Under the pieces are notes generated by a model. The model had not been told where the DNA came from. It saw nothing but the letters and a program-made list of their open reading frames with translations, and made no database searches. A DNA stretch of 64,000 bases, taken from contig VZSR01003807.1 of assembly GCA_013398615.1 (NCBI GenBank), forward strand, positions 22,445,595 through 22,509,594, written 5' to 3'. Below, piece by piece: positions 1 to 13,500 of the stretch; the first letter of the stretch is position 1; each line of letters begins with the position of its first letter. A program made the translations under genes and the position numbers. The DNA comes from Brachypodius melanocephalos (Eukaryota; Chordata; Aves; Passeriformes; Pycnonotidae).

Positions 1-3000
1 AAAAAAAACCTTAAACAAAAATGGCTTTTTCCTTAAAAAATTTCTAAATCTGTCAAAAGAGAGAGGATTTTTTCCCCTTTCTTCTATTGAAGTAGTTTTT
101 AAAGTTGACCCATGCAGGTTATAAATCTATCACAGTAAAAGGCTGAATATACAAACATATTCAGCATAATGGTACAAAGATAAAGCTATTACAATCAACA
201 AATGATAGCATCAAGATGAAGCAATTATTGTGTGCAAGCTGAAATTCTCACTAAACATGAGAAGGTGTACAAATGGAGCAGAATAATTGCAGTGCGAGTT
301 GCAGTGATCTCAGATCCTACAAATTCTTCTGGGTGGGTGGCTATCAAAAATAATATTGTATGCTATTATTCCCAATTTCTAAAATTGCTTGTCTGGCAGA
401 TTCTCAGCTTTTCAGGCCTCAACTGGTGCCAAATATGATGTAATTGTTCTGCATGTTCTTCTATGTGAAGACACCCCTGTTATTAATACCTCCTTACACA
501 GCTGAGGAAGTGCCATCTTACACAAGTAAACTTCTAACACTGGAGTTATACCTGGAAAACTAGCATCTTACCAGGTTTTAGAGGGAATAAAATAAACACT
601 GGTGTGTGACCACATTTTGACTCTGAAGTTTGTGTGCTGTATTTAATTGCCTGAAAGACTGTTGACTAAGTACAAGATTTTAGCTACTCCCCACTTTATC
701 AGACCATTTTTCTTATTACTAAATTATCTTTAAAATTTATCACCTCAGATATTGCAGACCTAGAGATATATGACACCAGCAGAGTACTGGTTTTCAGGCT
801 TTTAAGAGGACTCCAGCCATAACTCTCAGGCTTTTGTGCAAAGGTGCATTTATAATTTTGGAAAGTTTTGAAGGCTCAGCCTCTAGCTTAAAATCCCCTT
901 AAGATATCAAAATTTTTCTCCCATATGGAAATAATTTAAGCTTGCCCACCTCCTTCTTTACTGCACTGACTTAATCCACTCAGCTATAGAAAGCTGCCAA
1001 GTCCAGTTATGAATCTTGGTCTCTACATATGCTTCTTGCCAAATATCAGCAGAAGACAAACCACACAGTGGACCACAAACATTTGCTAAGAGGTATCCGA
1101 ATGCATCATCTAACATAGAGCATATTCCATCTCACTCACACTTTAAGTCCCAGTATCTTCTGCAAAATTAACATTATACTCATTAGCTGCTGACTTCTCC
1201 ATTGACACAGCTAGTCACAAGAAAAAGGATTACATTTTCAAAAGAAAACTTTAAATTCCACCCACCTTTCCCCCCACCTAATCTCTTGCTCCGCCCTAAA
1301 ACACAAAGCTTCTGCCTTGTGTGTTTTGAAGTCCTTGAAGGAATGCCCAATTTTAAGAACCTCAGGGCAGAAGTGCTATTTAAAGGAAAGGATGATACAG
1401 GAATGATTAGGATATTACAAAGTGTAAATTAACACAGAGAAATGGCAATCTCAATGGCAGGCAGAGAGTCAGGTAGAACAGAGGAACAGGGATATGGAAT
1501 TTATCTTGATGAACCAGAGATGTTGGGAAAAAACATCTTAAGATGAAAGGAAAATAAAGCCAAAAGAATTTAGTAGCAAAGTCAGGAATGATGCCTTGAT
1601 CCAGTAGCTGTTATTAGGTGGTTTTTTTCCAGTAGTGGTGGTTTTTTTTGTTGTTCATTTGTTGTTTGGTTTTTTTACTATGAAACTTGATTTTGCATTC
1701 CATAGGGATGTAAGTTTACCTCCCATCTCAGATGTGACTTTCTGCTAAGAAGAAGCCAATGAAGAGTTTTAAACAGAAGCTGGAAAAGACTGGAGTAGGA
1801 TATATAAGGGTGTCTACTAAAGTCTTCTAAGGGAAGACTTTAGTAAGCATTCTATGAATCACATCAGACTTGTTGACAATGACTGGCTTATTATGTAGCT
1901 GCTGAAAGAAATGCAGCTTTGTGCAGAAGACAAAGGAAGACACAGATAGGGAGTGATTTTGGAAAACATGAATGATTTTTCAGATAGCAGGGAGGCTGTA
2001 TAAAGTAATGAAATAGAATCTATTCTAAGCTGCTGGAGAAGAGGTTGATGCAGCAAAAAAGAAACAAATAATAAGAGTTAGAATAAGCTCAAGCAGAGAG
2101 GAGAAAGACATGGACATGGACAAGCACAAAGTGTCAAGATGATGAGGAGAGGAAACATGGAGAGAACATAAAAATGTCACTGAAATTGTAAAATGACCGG
2201 GACTAGGGGAGGAGGATCATTGCCAGGAAACAGAACGAGATCATTTTTGAAGGAGTTTTGTTTTCGCAGTACTGTATTTAAAACAGTTAGGTTGGTCAGA
2301 GGATGTAAGCAAAGAAATATGCAAATGTTTGCCTGAATGCAGAAGCACATATAAGGCATTTGGACAGAGGATAAAAGCACAGATGAAAAAGGGAAAAATA
2401 CTAGACACAACATTTTGCAATGCTGAGGAATATGAAGGTTCTTCAGAGTGTTTAGTAGAAACAGCTCAAAGTCTAATGGAATGTGTGAAGCCTAACAAAT
2501 GGAGATAAATTTTCTTGTGCTGGATACCATGCTTCCCCAGCTGGATCCTTATTAATATAAGATGTAGGTACATTTTTGGTTGTTGTTACATGGGAGTGAT
2601 AGGAGATGCACAGTGTAGGAGAAAAGGAGAGACAAACTTGTGACAATGCACACAAACGAGTTAGAAGTAGAATATCTGCATATTAGTTTATGTTACTGAA
2701 GGCTAATCATATTGAGAAAAAAAAAAAAAAAAGAAAAAGAGTGGTGGAACCTCCATAATCTATTCTGTTCAGAGAGCCCTAATCTCCCTGGTCACTCCCA
2801 ATGTTCTTTAAAAAAGATCAGACCATGGTCTTTGGGAGGAAACCCATCAAGGGGACCCAAGAAAAACATTCCACAAACTGGCCAGGATTCCTGCCTTCAG
2901 GGGCACATGGCTTGTTCTGGGCTCTGGAGATAGCCAGTTATGGGACTGTGTAAACTTGTCATTAGACCTTTTAATGGGATTGCGGGAAGGTGCAAAGCTT

Positions 3001-3203
3001 ACAGATATTTAAGGGAAGGACTAAAGGAAAAGAGAATGATCATAATGGATTCAGGAAGAACAAGCATCTATCCTATCCTTTTACTTAAATTCTACTTCTA
3101 AGTGTATTCCACATGGATGTGCTTTCTTGTCTCTGAAATATTTTGTATGTGATGTACAGGCTCTAACAAATGACAGGTTGCACTGAGTGGTAGATAAATA
3201 TAG

Positions 3204-3204
<1 letters not shown>
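1..3204. other. Unique AT-rich non-coding DNA
   Basis: No gene or recognisable interspersed repeat is visible on either strand. Open frames are short (under about 80 codons) and show no protein-like composition or family motif. Local features are a T/G-rich simple stretch at about 1,620-1,680 and an A-run at about 2,715-2,731. The purine-rich composition from about 1,440 to 2,420 explains the longer reverse-strand frames there. Confidence 0.6.

Positions 3205-3234
<30 letters not shown>
3205..3234. repeat. (TA)15 microsatellite
   Basis: An uninterrupted TA dinucleotide run of about 30 bp, followed by a TG/TA-rich stretch. The overlapping open frames that read as alternating Tyr-Ile on both strands are a by-product of this run. 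Confidence 0.95.
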
Positions 3235-3236
<2 letters not shown>

Positions 3237-6200
3237 GTGCATGTGTATTTTATATTCACATTCATATTTACATTTATTTTTATATATTCTCTTCTTCTGG
3301 GTCCTGAATATTCATTTGAAAGCCATTTTGCTTCTTTCAATTTGTAAATGGTGCCTTGATGTCATTCTTGGAGACTCTAATTGTAAATAACTTTGTATAG
3401 ACAAGGAGATGTTAGCAAGGGACTGGTTTGTTTTCCTGGCATGTTTCCAAAAATCAGTGATTTAGAGTCAGTGCTAGAAGAGTTGGCCTGAATAGAAGCT
3501 GATGGGATACAATAGAGTTTTGATCTTCTATTCATTTTTATGAAATGATGTTTTCAACATCTGGAACAATTCTAAACTCTCAGTCACATTATAATGCTCA
3601 AAGCAGTTGAACATCATAAAATTGCCCCTTAACACTTTGATTAATTGCTGCTTGTCTTGAATCTGCTTGCACCAGAGTAAGTATAACTGGATTTAAGTGT
3701 TGAGAAAGGCACTGGTTTGGTTTAATAGTTGTGCTTCTTTAGCTGTGTGTCCCTGTGGAATCCCTATACTTAAAGGCACTGTTAAATGTCAATTTGTGTG
3801 GTATTGGAGAACAACACTTGAAATATTTTTTTTATGTCAGGGATTGGAATGAATTAATACTTGTAGTTTTTTAGTTTCAAGGATGTGTCAGAATAAAGCT
3901 ATATTACACTCTACTGTTCTACTAAAATGACTGAACTAAATCCTGTCGAATTTAACAGGGTTCCTTGGAAGATTGTGCAGAATGTGCTTGAATTGAGTAA
4001 CAATGAATTCAGTCTTGCTGCCTGACCAACAAGCCCAATGTATCCTACAACCCTCCCTGCAGCCTGTCACAAGTGTCCATAGTGATAAAGTTCCTTATTT
4101 ACAAATCCTGCCTTACTCAGACATACTCAGATATTGCATAGCCTCAGATATACTCAGGTACTGCAAAGCATTTTAGGTAAGGTTTTCTGCAACCCCTTCT
4201 AATCTCTGTAGGAAACAGTGGTAATAAAAGCAATAATTAAGGTAGGTTGGTATATTCTGAATGCCTCAAGTTAGCTGATTATAATGGCACTGTAATTATG
4301 GAAGCTGGAATTTTCCATACTTGCTTTTCATTTCAGGCTAAATTTCTTTGGAAACGTAGAAAATTAATTTTTGCCAGTTCTGTGAAGATGCAAAAAGGAG
4401 TACAGCAGAGTCTTTTAATACCATTTAAAATAATTTCCAATGTTTTCTAGAAGACGCTTATGGTGTTGTATTTTGCAGAAAGTGAAGTTTGGACAATTCA
4501 GCTCAGAATTCACTCTTCAGTTATTAATAAATCTGCATACATCAAAGGGTTTGTAACTGAGAGAAATCTTAGAACATTTAATTAAGGACATGAGAAAGTA
4601 TGGGTCAGATATTTGCTAAAGGATACAATTAGGCAAATTCCAAAAAGCTGTCTGGAAGACTCAGAAATAGAAAGAGCCAAGTTCTTTTTCAGCATGGACA
4701 GACAGTACATGTTTTCAATGGTAGAAAATAATAACTTTGCTTCAAGAAGAGTTACTTTGGTATGAAACTTAAATCATGAATATTCAAGCTGCCTTTTATA
4801 TGTATTTATATGAAATGTGACCATGTCAGACAAAATTCTCAGATATTACAGTAATCTTTGTTGAGATCAGTCCATAAAAACCAAATACTGGAATTTTAAA
4901 AAAGCTATGAGAACTTCCAGCCTGGGAAATAACATTTATCTAGAAACTCCTTCTGAAAAGTATAGTAAATGTACTATTTTGAAAGTATTGAACATACTAT
5001 TACAACTCCAGACTCTAAACAAATAATTACCATATGAGTAAAATGTATGCAGATACCTTCAAAATTCTTCGCACAATTACTAGAGATCTTTTTTCACTTA
5101 AAATATGTGTTTTCATACTTTAACCAAGAAAGATTTATGGAATATTTCATCTCAAATCTCCTTAACCTGAGGGAGAATGACCATATTATTATAATGTATT
5201 CATCAGTGTATATATTTACAGTGGAATCTATACACAATCTGTATTTGCTGTAAGTAAAAGCTGGTGCTGAGAAGACTTGTGAAGTATTTACTGGTCTTCA
5301 TCTCCTGTGTAAGTGGTCTCTTGTCCCACAGAACTGGTGGATGATGCTCATCCATTAGTCATAATCCACACAGCAGTAGAGCAAGAGGAACCTGACATTT
5401 AGAGGAGGGATACCCTTGGTGGAACTGCATAGGAAATGCAGCTGATTTCTTGCTAAGGCTAAGTTCAGTTTTCAAGCTGGTGTGCAAATTGCAGCAGTAT
5501 TGATTGCAGAATGTGGGTTTGTATCCTGAAAAATGGCTAAAAATTTCTTATTTAGATACTTTTCCTCAATTCCATGTTCCATTTTTTCTTGAAATGCTGG
5601 TACCAGTAAAATTCAAGCACACATATAGTTTTTTGTGTCAGGAGATGATGCATCTTACAATTATCCTGTCAGAATATCAATTAATTTGCTGATCCAGTTC
5701 ATCATGAAGCCACTGAAAAGCAGAATTAGTGCCAGAAATGTAGCAGGAATGAGGCCACCCCCTTTTGGCAACAGCTGCTCCTTGTGTCAGTGTAGAGTGA
5801 TCATAGACCTATAACCAGAGTGAGCCAAGGGTTTCGTTTCACTCACCCAGTCTGTCAGTGGCAGAATGACAGAATAATGCACTCAGTTGCAATAACTTCT
5901 GTGCAACACTGCATGAGCCCCTGACAGTATTTAGTGTTGCTCTAAGAGATTCCTCTTTGAATCAAATGTTTCTAGGTAGTAACATTTAAATCCTACTCTA
6001 GCTTCCACAGTCATAAACAAAAGGTTGAGAAGGCAATCCACATGAGTTTTAAATGTAAAGGAACACACGGGTTAGTTTTAAGACAGCTCATGATATTGAT
6101 TTTTAGGATCACCTGGTAGTGGCTGAACGCTTGAAAGAGGCATTACTGTTAAGATCAGGGGGAGCCTTGGAGTCATTGAGAACACAGCAGGAAGAAAATT

Positions 6201-7049
6201 GTTTTTTGCAAGGCTGAACAGGGCCTTGTTTGATCTGCAGGACTGCTGGTGATGCTGTTGATGGATAAGAAGGAATGAACTCAGATGTGTGTGTCAGGGT
6301 CTGGCCTATGGTGACAAAGGTGATAATTAGGAAAACAAAACCATACTTTTGCTTGTGTATAAAGCACATTTGCTTTTTGAGAGACAAGTAAATATGGGGC
6401 CTTGTGGTGACATTTATTGTCTGAACTTATAAGAACTTGCAGACTGGCGTCTCTGAATATTTGGTATTAAGACAGTAACTTTGGAATGCCACATTTCGCC
6501 GCTTCTGTAGAATGTTCTTGTGTCAATGGGCAGAAACCTAGGGGTTTGGGTAGAAATCAGAATGTTAAAGAATGAGAAGGGAGACATGCAGAGTCCCTGG
6601 CACTTGGTTAGTTGACAGAGCAGCTCTTTAATTGTCTGTAGATGAAAGTCCTACTCTCAGAAGACTACTACCACATTCCAGCAAAACAATGTCCCTTGTT
6701 TTAGCTGTTCACTGTGGCTTTTCAAGTATACAGTGGAAGAGAAAGAAAAGTCGAGGAAAATACAATTATGAATAGTAGATGGGGTGGGGATCTCTCAGAG
6801 AGCTGAGAAAAAGAGGTACGGGGGAGCTCTAAGTAGGGTGTAGGCTCTGGAAGAGGGTGCTGAGGAGAGGAGAGAAAGTGGGAGGGCTTGGCATTGGATC
6901 TGGGGAGAATGGGGATCTGGGAGGAGAGGGAAGAGTGAGCACTGAGGGAAAGCAGGACTGCAGAATTGAGCACTGTGGTCTGGGCATGGGTGTAGCTGCA
7001 GATTAGAGAAGGGAAAAAAGCTTTGGCCTGGCAGAAGAAGCACACACAG
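3235..7049. other. Unique AT-rich non-coding DNA
   Basis: No gene seen. It contains the 27-bp tandem duplication at 4,116-4,169, listed separately. A strongly purine-biased + strand from about 6,720 to 7,040 produces overlapping Ser/Pro/Leu-rich frames on the reverse strand (6,722-7,099). These are compositional and not a gene. Confidence 0.55.
4116..4169. repeat. 27-bp tandem duplication (2 copies)
   Basis: Copies at 4,116-4,142 and 4,143-4,169 are exactly adjacent and differ at about four positions. Each begins CTCAGA and ends in GCAWAGC. This looks like an old local slippage duplication; nothing suggests a function. Confidence 0.85.
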
Positions 7050-7157
7050 ATCACAATATCATAGAGGGGTAAGGTTTGAGGGCACCACAGCGGCTCCAAA
7101 GTCCCTGCTCAAGCAGGATCACCCTAGAGCACATTGCACAGGATCATAAACAGGTTA
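7050..7157 (-). mobile_element. CR1 LINE fragment (old, 3' end)
   Basis: The sequence matches the layout of avian CR1 3' ends as I know it. A degenerate terminal ATTCTATG-type repeat at the left is followed by a 'ggtttgagggcacc' block, then the diagnostic 'ccctgctcaagcaggatcacc' and 'agagcacattgcacaggatca' blocks. The 3' end lies at lower coordinates, so the element is on the minus strand. The body is cut off at about 7,157, where unrelated GC-richer sequence begins. It is short, diverged and carries no coding potential. Confidence 0.7.
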
Positions 7158-7500
7158 ACCTTGTGCCACAATATTATATCCGATATGCTGTGGTAATGAG
7201 CGATGCAGGGACCCCAGGCAGGTGCAAAGGAGTGCTCCTTATTTCCAAAAACCCGGCCTTTTTACAAAGTTAGCCAGTTTTCAGTTTACATGGTTTTAAG
7301 ACAAGACAAACCCGAGTCAACCAACCTTATAACACAATGTGGACAGGATGGGGACACGCAGCAGTCATGCAGCACCTCTCTCACCTCTCTCACATCTCTC
7401 ATATCTCTCCTACCCCTATTCCAGCTGAGTCACTCTCCCATACAGTGACTCCCACTCTCTTCTATTTAGCCCGAGTAAGAGGCCAGAGCCATGTTACAGG
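7158..7500. other. GC-richer segment of unknown origin, possibly an LTR remnant
   Basis: This segment directly abuts a CR1 fragment and differs from its surroundings in base composition. It includes a candidate TG...CA-type span from about 7,189 (TGTGGTAATG) to 7,498 (...GTTACA) and a 9-bp CT-rich tandem repeat. I see no matching target-site duplication and no AATAAA signal, so the LTR reading is only a guess. It may simply be unique DNA. Confidence 0.2.
7373..7408. repeat. 9-bp CT-rich tandem repeat (4 copies)
   Basis: Four adjacent units of the form CACCTCTCT / CACATCTCT / CATATCTCT occupy 36 bp. Because the unit is a multiple of three, open frames crossing it show a Ser-His-Leu/Ile repeat, which should not be taken as protein evidence. 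Confidence 0.9.
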
Positions 7501-10500
7501 GCCTCCCCTTTATGAAGCCTTACCTATGGGTAACACAGATACACCAAGTAATGGAAGAAATGTCAAAAAAAGTGGGTACTGGTAAAAAAAATCTTGAGGG
7601 AATAAGAACAATAGAGTGGGTATGCAGAAATAATGGCATTGGATGGCAGAAACAGCACTTCCACAACAGCAGGAACTTCATCATACAAGAGAAAAATATA
7701 TGTATTTCCACTTATTTTATACTATCTTATTATTTGATGGTTAAAGGTCTGAGCTGAAATCCATTTGGCATGGTATATGTGCACACTGGATAAAGGCTTC
7801 AAGGATTAAGAAATTGGTCTAGTTATTTCCTTATTGTTTGTAGCAAAGAAGGTAAGAAAAAAATATACACCAGTTTTCAACATTAGAATTACCTCTGTTT
7901 CAGCACATAAATCACTTCTTGACTTTATTGCATTTCTGTTCTGGAAAACTTATTAGTACCAGAGCTAAACTACAGAGAAAAAGAGAACCACAAGAAAACA
8001 TTCAGAATACATAAATGCCACTTCCAATAGCATAGGACTAAGCAATTTCCTTTAGAGATTCCAGCTTGTCAAACACTGATATGAATTACATCCTATTGCA
8101 TTAAGAAATAAAAGCAGCAACTGGCATGCTCTATCCTTGGCTTCCACGTTCGTTCAGATGTAAATCTGAATTGAAATGATAGCAGCAGAATTTTCCATAC
8201 AAGTAATTGGGGAAGAAGCCCTCACAATTTCTCACTCAATCTGGCTGGATGTGATCCCATGCAGTTCACACTGAATGGACAAATAGTCACTCAAGGCCTG
8301 TGCCAGGGTTCCTAGTACTTCCAGACGGTATTGGAATTAGATTAGAAATTCTGGATTTTATTTAAAACAAGGAATAAGCTTCAAGTTTATGTTTTGGAAG
8401 ATAAGTTCGAAAAGTTTGAGTACCTGGCTTAGATTCCCTTAGCACCTAATTGCAGACAACCTTGTTTCTTCATAGTAGAGGAATGCTAACTTAAATTTCC
8501 ATATTTTGCAGGGCAGAAGGGAAAACTTTTTCAGTCAGAAGGCTCTGAAAAGTCTGATCCTTTGTAAAGGTGTTTTACATAAGTAAATTATGAAGCCCAG
8601 CTCCAGTGACCCTTCTGGTCTCTCCCATAGGATCAGAAAGTCATTGGCAACATACTTTCTGATTATGTGATGGTGGTGCTGTCTCTTGGATAAGGAATCT
8701 TGGAGATGGCAGGTTGGATAACAGATAGGGTCAGTGGGGTAGGATTCATCTCCTAAATTTGTCTTCCAAAAAGAAACCACAGTCTGATGATACTTTCATG
8801 GGAAAACTTTGACAAGAACCCTGATAACTTAATAGTCTAAGAGGGACTACATGGGCATCAAACTAGGGAGAGAAAGCTCCCATCATTTGCCCTAACTCTC
8901 TGGGACAAATGAGAAACTCTGACCCCTGGCAAAGCCTGATGTCATGCATGGAGTCCCTAAAGTCTTAGCTATGTGACACTGCAGTCCCTTTGATGAAAGT
9001 ATATATTATTTTAATGTGGAGGTATAGATAAATGCTGATACATTTCATTCTTCTGGGATGAAAGGGCATGTGGCTCCTGAGATGTTCAGCCCCTGAGAGA
9101 GGAGCTTCAGCCCAATCTTCAGGAGTCTTCTGTCTGGCCTAGACAGGCTCTGCTCTTTTACCATTCTACAAGGAGCAAAAATGTCCAGCAATAATATTGA
9201 GATTTTTCCAACAAAAGCTCTGTGGGCTAGACTTTGAAAATTTCTTATTTCTATAACACAGCATAATTTTTAAAACATTGAAATGCTTGCAGAAACACAA
9301 CTAAAGATAATTTAAGTTGCCCCAATAACATTTTTTGATTTGTTTCTTGTCATAAACAAAATAGGAAAGGAAAGCATCCTCGATGGAAATATATTTGGCC
9401 TTGTTTAATTAAATGCTCCTCAATAAAAAAGTTTATCTTTCTGTCTGGAAGTCCATAATAATTGTCATTCAAAGTAGTGAACATCCAGTGGGCATGCCAC
9501 ACTGCAAAGAGTCAGAAGGTATTTGTCGTAAGTGAATTCCAAATAATTAGTGTAAGAGATCATGAAATGTACATAGGAAAAAAGACAGCCTGAGATGTAT
9601 TGTGAACAAGAGGGGGGCCAGGATATTAACAGGCAATCTGCACTACTGCTGTTCCCTCAGGGGTTTTCTACAGATGGTTCATATTTCTGGAGTTGAAATG
9701 TAGGCTATGTGAAAAGGAGAATTTCTTTTAAATTTTTGCCATTATGCCATTTGAGTTTTGATTCCTCTTACATCTGTAGTGCTTAAGGGGTAGGCAATTA
9801 ATTTGTTATTTTTACCACTACCTCATTTTGCAAAAGCTCTGCCTCTAAAAGCTCCACTTCAACTTTAGAGAAACATAATTTAGTTGTTGGGCAGAAGCAA
9901 CATCCACACTCAGAAAATGTAAAGAGAATGACAACTGGGGCAAGAATTAAAGAAATAAGCAAAAGATACCAATAATTAAATGTACAGAGCCCTAATATTT
10001 CCAAATAAACTGATGTATGCCTCAGCAAGGGGCACCACAGAGACAACTAAATATCTATTTGGAACTCCTCTATATTATATCCCAGAATATATATTTTATT
10101 ATCAGAAATTATATCTTTTATTATCAGAATTCTTTACATGATGCAAAGTTCAATGTTTCTAAGGGATTTTGAATATTTACTTTTAACTTAAAGTAATAAC
10201 AACTGCTGCATCAAGTAAAGGTCTTAGGAAAGAGCTTCCTATAACAAAAATTAAAGAGAAATCCAATGTTCTTTGAGGTCAGTTGATTTATTTTTCTTTT
10301 TTTTTTTTACAAATGGTACATTATAAAAAATTCTTGCTGGACAGAAAGCTGTTCTGAATTTCTGGCAAAGCTCAAGCCCCATTTACTGCTGTGAAGTCAA
10401 TCCTTCCTGTGGAGCACATGGTTTTCCAGATTAGTATTGCACAGTTGCTGGCCCTTGAAGTCAGGTTTGGGCATGCTTTACTATTATTCATCCCATGTGG

Positions 10501-13500
10501 TGCTGATATGAAAAGAAATAAATGTGAAATGTTTATGAGGGTGAATTTTTAAATTGGCCAGTAAATGAATTTAGCACACAAAAGTTGATAACATTTAGTG
10601 GACCACAGAAAAGCAAAAGAAAGCTATGGAGCATTAATAGACCATCCTTAAAGCTTTCTAGTTCTCTTAAGGGCTGAAACAAGAAACGTCATTAAAAGAC
10701 CAGTGAAATGTGAGCAGTATGGCAGACCCATAAAAGAAAACATTGATGATGCCATACCTCTACACACTCGCATTCTCACAGGAAAACATTTCAGTGAAAG
10801 AGTGATTTAGCAACTTGAATCCTTGCGTTTTTTTGTTGAAAACTCACCCAAGCCCTTTGAAAATGTATGGATATTTCTTTTAAACTCAGGGTCATTTTAC
10901 ACAATATTTCAGAAGAGACTGCTTAAGACTTTATCTAGCAGCGTTCTTGTTAAGATCCCATAAGGGAACGAGTTCTTTGTTAAGGACTGTAAGCTACTAG
11001 GTTAATTTTCCCAGTGGCATTTGTTGGGGCCCTAATTCAAAGCCACTGAACTTGATGCAAAACTTCCTTTTGACTTCACAAACTTTGGATCAATTTCCCT
11101 GAGTGATACATATCAGAGACTTTTCAACCTGGAAGAATCATCTCCTCTTTAAACGAGCTCCCTTTTCAGGAAATATCACTTAGGTTCAGTCAGTGTTTGG
11201 GGGCTTTGGTAAGTCCAGTAGGTATATGAGTAATTAGCACCGTGTGCCAAGGTTGAGATTTCTTTATGAAAAGATGTCTGTCTGTCTATCCTGAAGAGAA
11301 TATGGGGCAACTAGGTGGCATCAGCCCTTTTGTTCATGTATTGAAAGAGAGTCACATGCGTCTTATATGCCAAGAGTCAGGTGTGAAGCCTGTCATGCAG
11401 TTTGCCTGTGGAAGAAATACCTTTTGTGCTATGCTGATGAGGAGTTAAACATCCTCATTGAGGCAGCTCATTGGAAAAGAGAGGCAGAAAAATACAAGTA
11501 AGCTACCTCCAAATTGCACAAATTTGAGAACAAATGATCCAATTCCAGCAGCATCGTATTCACTGCACAGCGCTACTACTGATAGACTTGCTATTCTGGT
11601 TTGTTCTTTTCTTGATGCATAAGAAACAAATTTTGGTCAAATCCTTCTAAAGATAAGCAAAGTCAGAATTTCATTTTAGATGGCGGGTTTGTCAAAAATA
11701 GAACTTTTCCTCTTAAGTCCTTGTTTCAATTTGATATTTAGACAGTGGTGCAAAGTTCTAGAAATTCTTTGCTGGAATAAAGATTTTTTTTTAATGGTTC
11801 GGTTTTAAAACTGATGAAATTAAATTCTCAATGCAATTCCAGGATGCAGTCATCTAGGAAATTAGTACTCTGATGATGTGATAAATGCCTCTGAGCTGTA
11901 TCAGTTGTATTTGATTTACTTGAGCTGAGACAATAAAGAGTTTTAATTAAATCAATATAGGTAATTTTATTTAGACAGGGATGATTCTTCACAAAGCAGT
12001 GTCTCTTTAATATGGAAAAGCAGTGAGTTATTGTTTGCGAGACAATAATATTTTCTTTTGTTCCAAGTTCTAAACCAACAGGCTTCCCACTTCTCTCTTC
12101 TGCCAGCTTAATACTAGTTATCTGTGGGTGAGTTCAAGCACTTAAGGAAAGATTGTTAGAGAAAGTGTTGTCTTTTGCCATTTCAGTGGACAAGATTGGT
12201 GTTCTGACATCCTTCAACACAAATAGTTATAGCTTGAATGAGCAGTGTGCTATAAAGAGTAAAGAACATCTGAGGGAAGACAGAAATATGCCGTAAGTTA
12301 TTGTAAAAAGAAAAAATCACAAAAAAGAAGAAATACTATGCCAGATGTGACAATATGTTTTGGCCTGCTTCACTCCTTTGAGGTTGCTCTTATAACTTGA
12401 CAGTGAGGAACTCTCCAGAGCTGCTCACATGCTGTGAGAAGGGTGGGAAGACAAAGAAACAGAGAAGCAAGCTGTGGGAGTGCAGCTTTACTTTTGAATA
12501 CATGAAGAAGCAGTATTTCTGAATATCAGCACTTATACATCAGAATTGCAATTCCACAGAGTATAAATGAGGAAACTTTGGACAGCAGTCTCCATATTGT
12601 CATGTGTTCTCTTCAGGGCAAGAATGTTTCCACTGTTATATTTTGACAGCCAAAATAGATTTTCTGCAAAAGAACAGTTTGTAGATTTTGCATTTGAATT
12701 GAGATAAAACCAAAACCTATGTCATGTCCTTTTGTCTTCAGAAATGCAGTTTTGGGGACTGGTGTGAAATACAACCTTGGGGACTTGGTGTAATCCTGGA
12801 TTCCCACATAAACTCCAAAGTCAGCATCAGATTAACAGATTTCATCTCCAGTATTCCTACAGATTGGTGGGCTGGTTCTTGCAAAACAAGAAACAAGAAA
12901 AAAAGGAGGAACAAGGACAAGTACCCAAAGAACAGCTCACTCTGCACTGAGATGCTGCCCTCCTTTAAATGTGTCTTTGAGTTGTGAAGGACAGGGCAGT
13001 GGCTCTGATGTCAGGCACAGATATATTGTTCTTCTAGGTGGAGTCTCTGTTTTGCAGCTAATTCATAGCTTTTGTGATATCTTGCATCATATACTCCATA
13101 ATATATTCCAGTTCTAATTTGACAACCAGCTTGAGTTAAGCACAGATAGAAAAAAGATATTTTTGTTCCTACAAGAACATGATCAAGATCATAGCCATAA
13201 TGAAGACCTCAGAGATCATCTCTCTGTATGAAGACATCTGATTTCATATTATTTTTTAACGTTAAACCTATAATGCCATCTGTTCAGCAAAACTTACATG
13301 CTAAGCAGAAATACATATGTTTTCCCTAGTGTGCTTAACTCAGCTGGTTCAGAGAGGAGATTCCTGGACTGTTTTGAAATTCTTGGATGTACTGCAGACC
13401 ACTAAGATGCATGCTGATAATTTATTGGTATTAAAATTCATTCTCAATGGAATATTTTTTTTTTAATGAGAGAAAAAAAATTCAGGAAAAAATGCTCATG

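Noticed and set aside
6722..7099. 125-codon Ser/Pro/Leu-rich minus-strand frame
   Set aside because: Produced by a strongly purine-rich + strand and partly overlaps a CR1 fragment.
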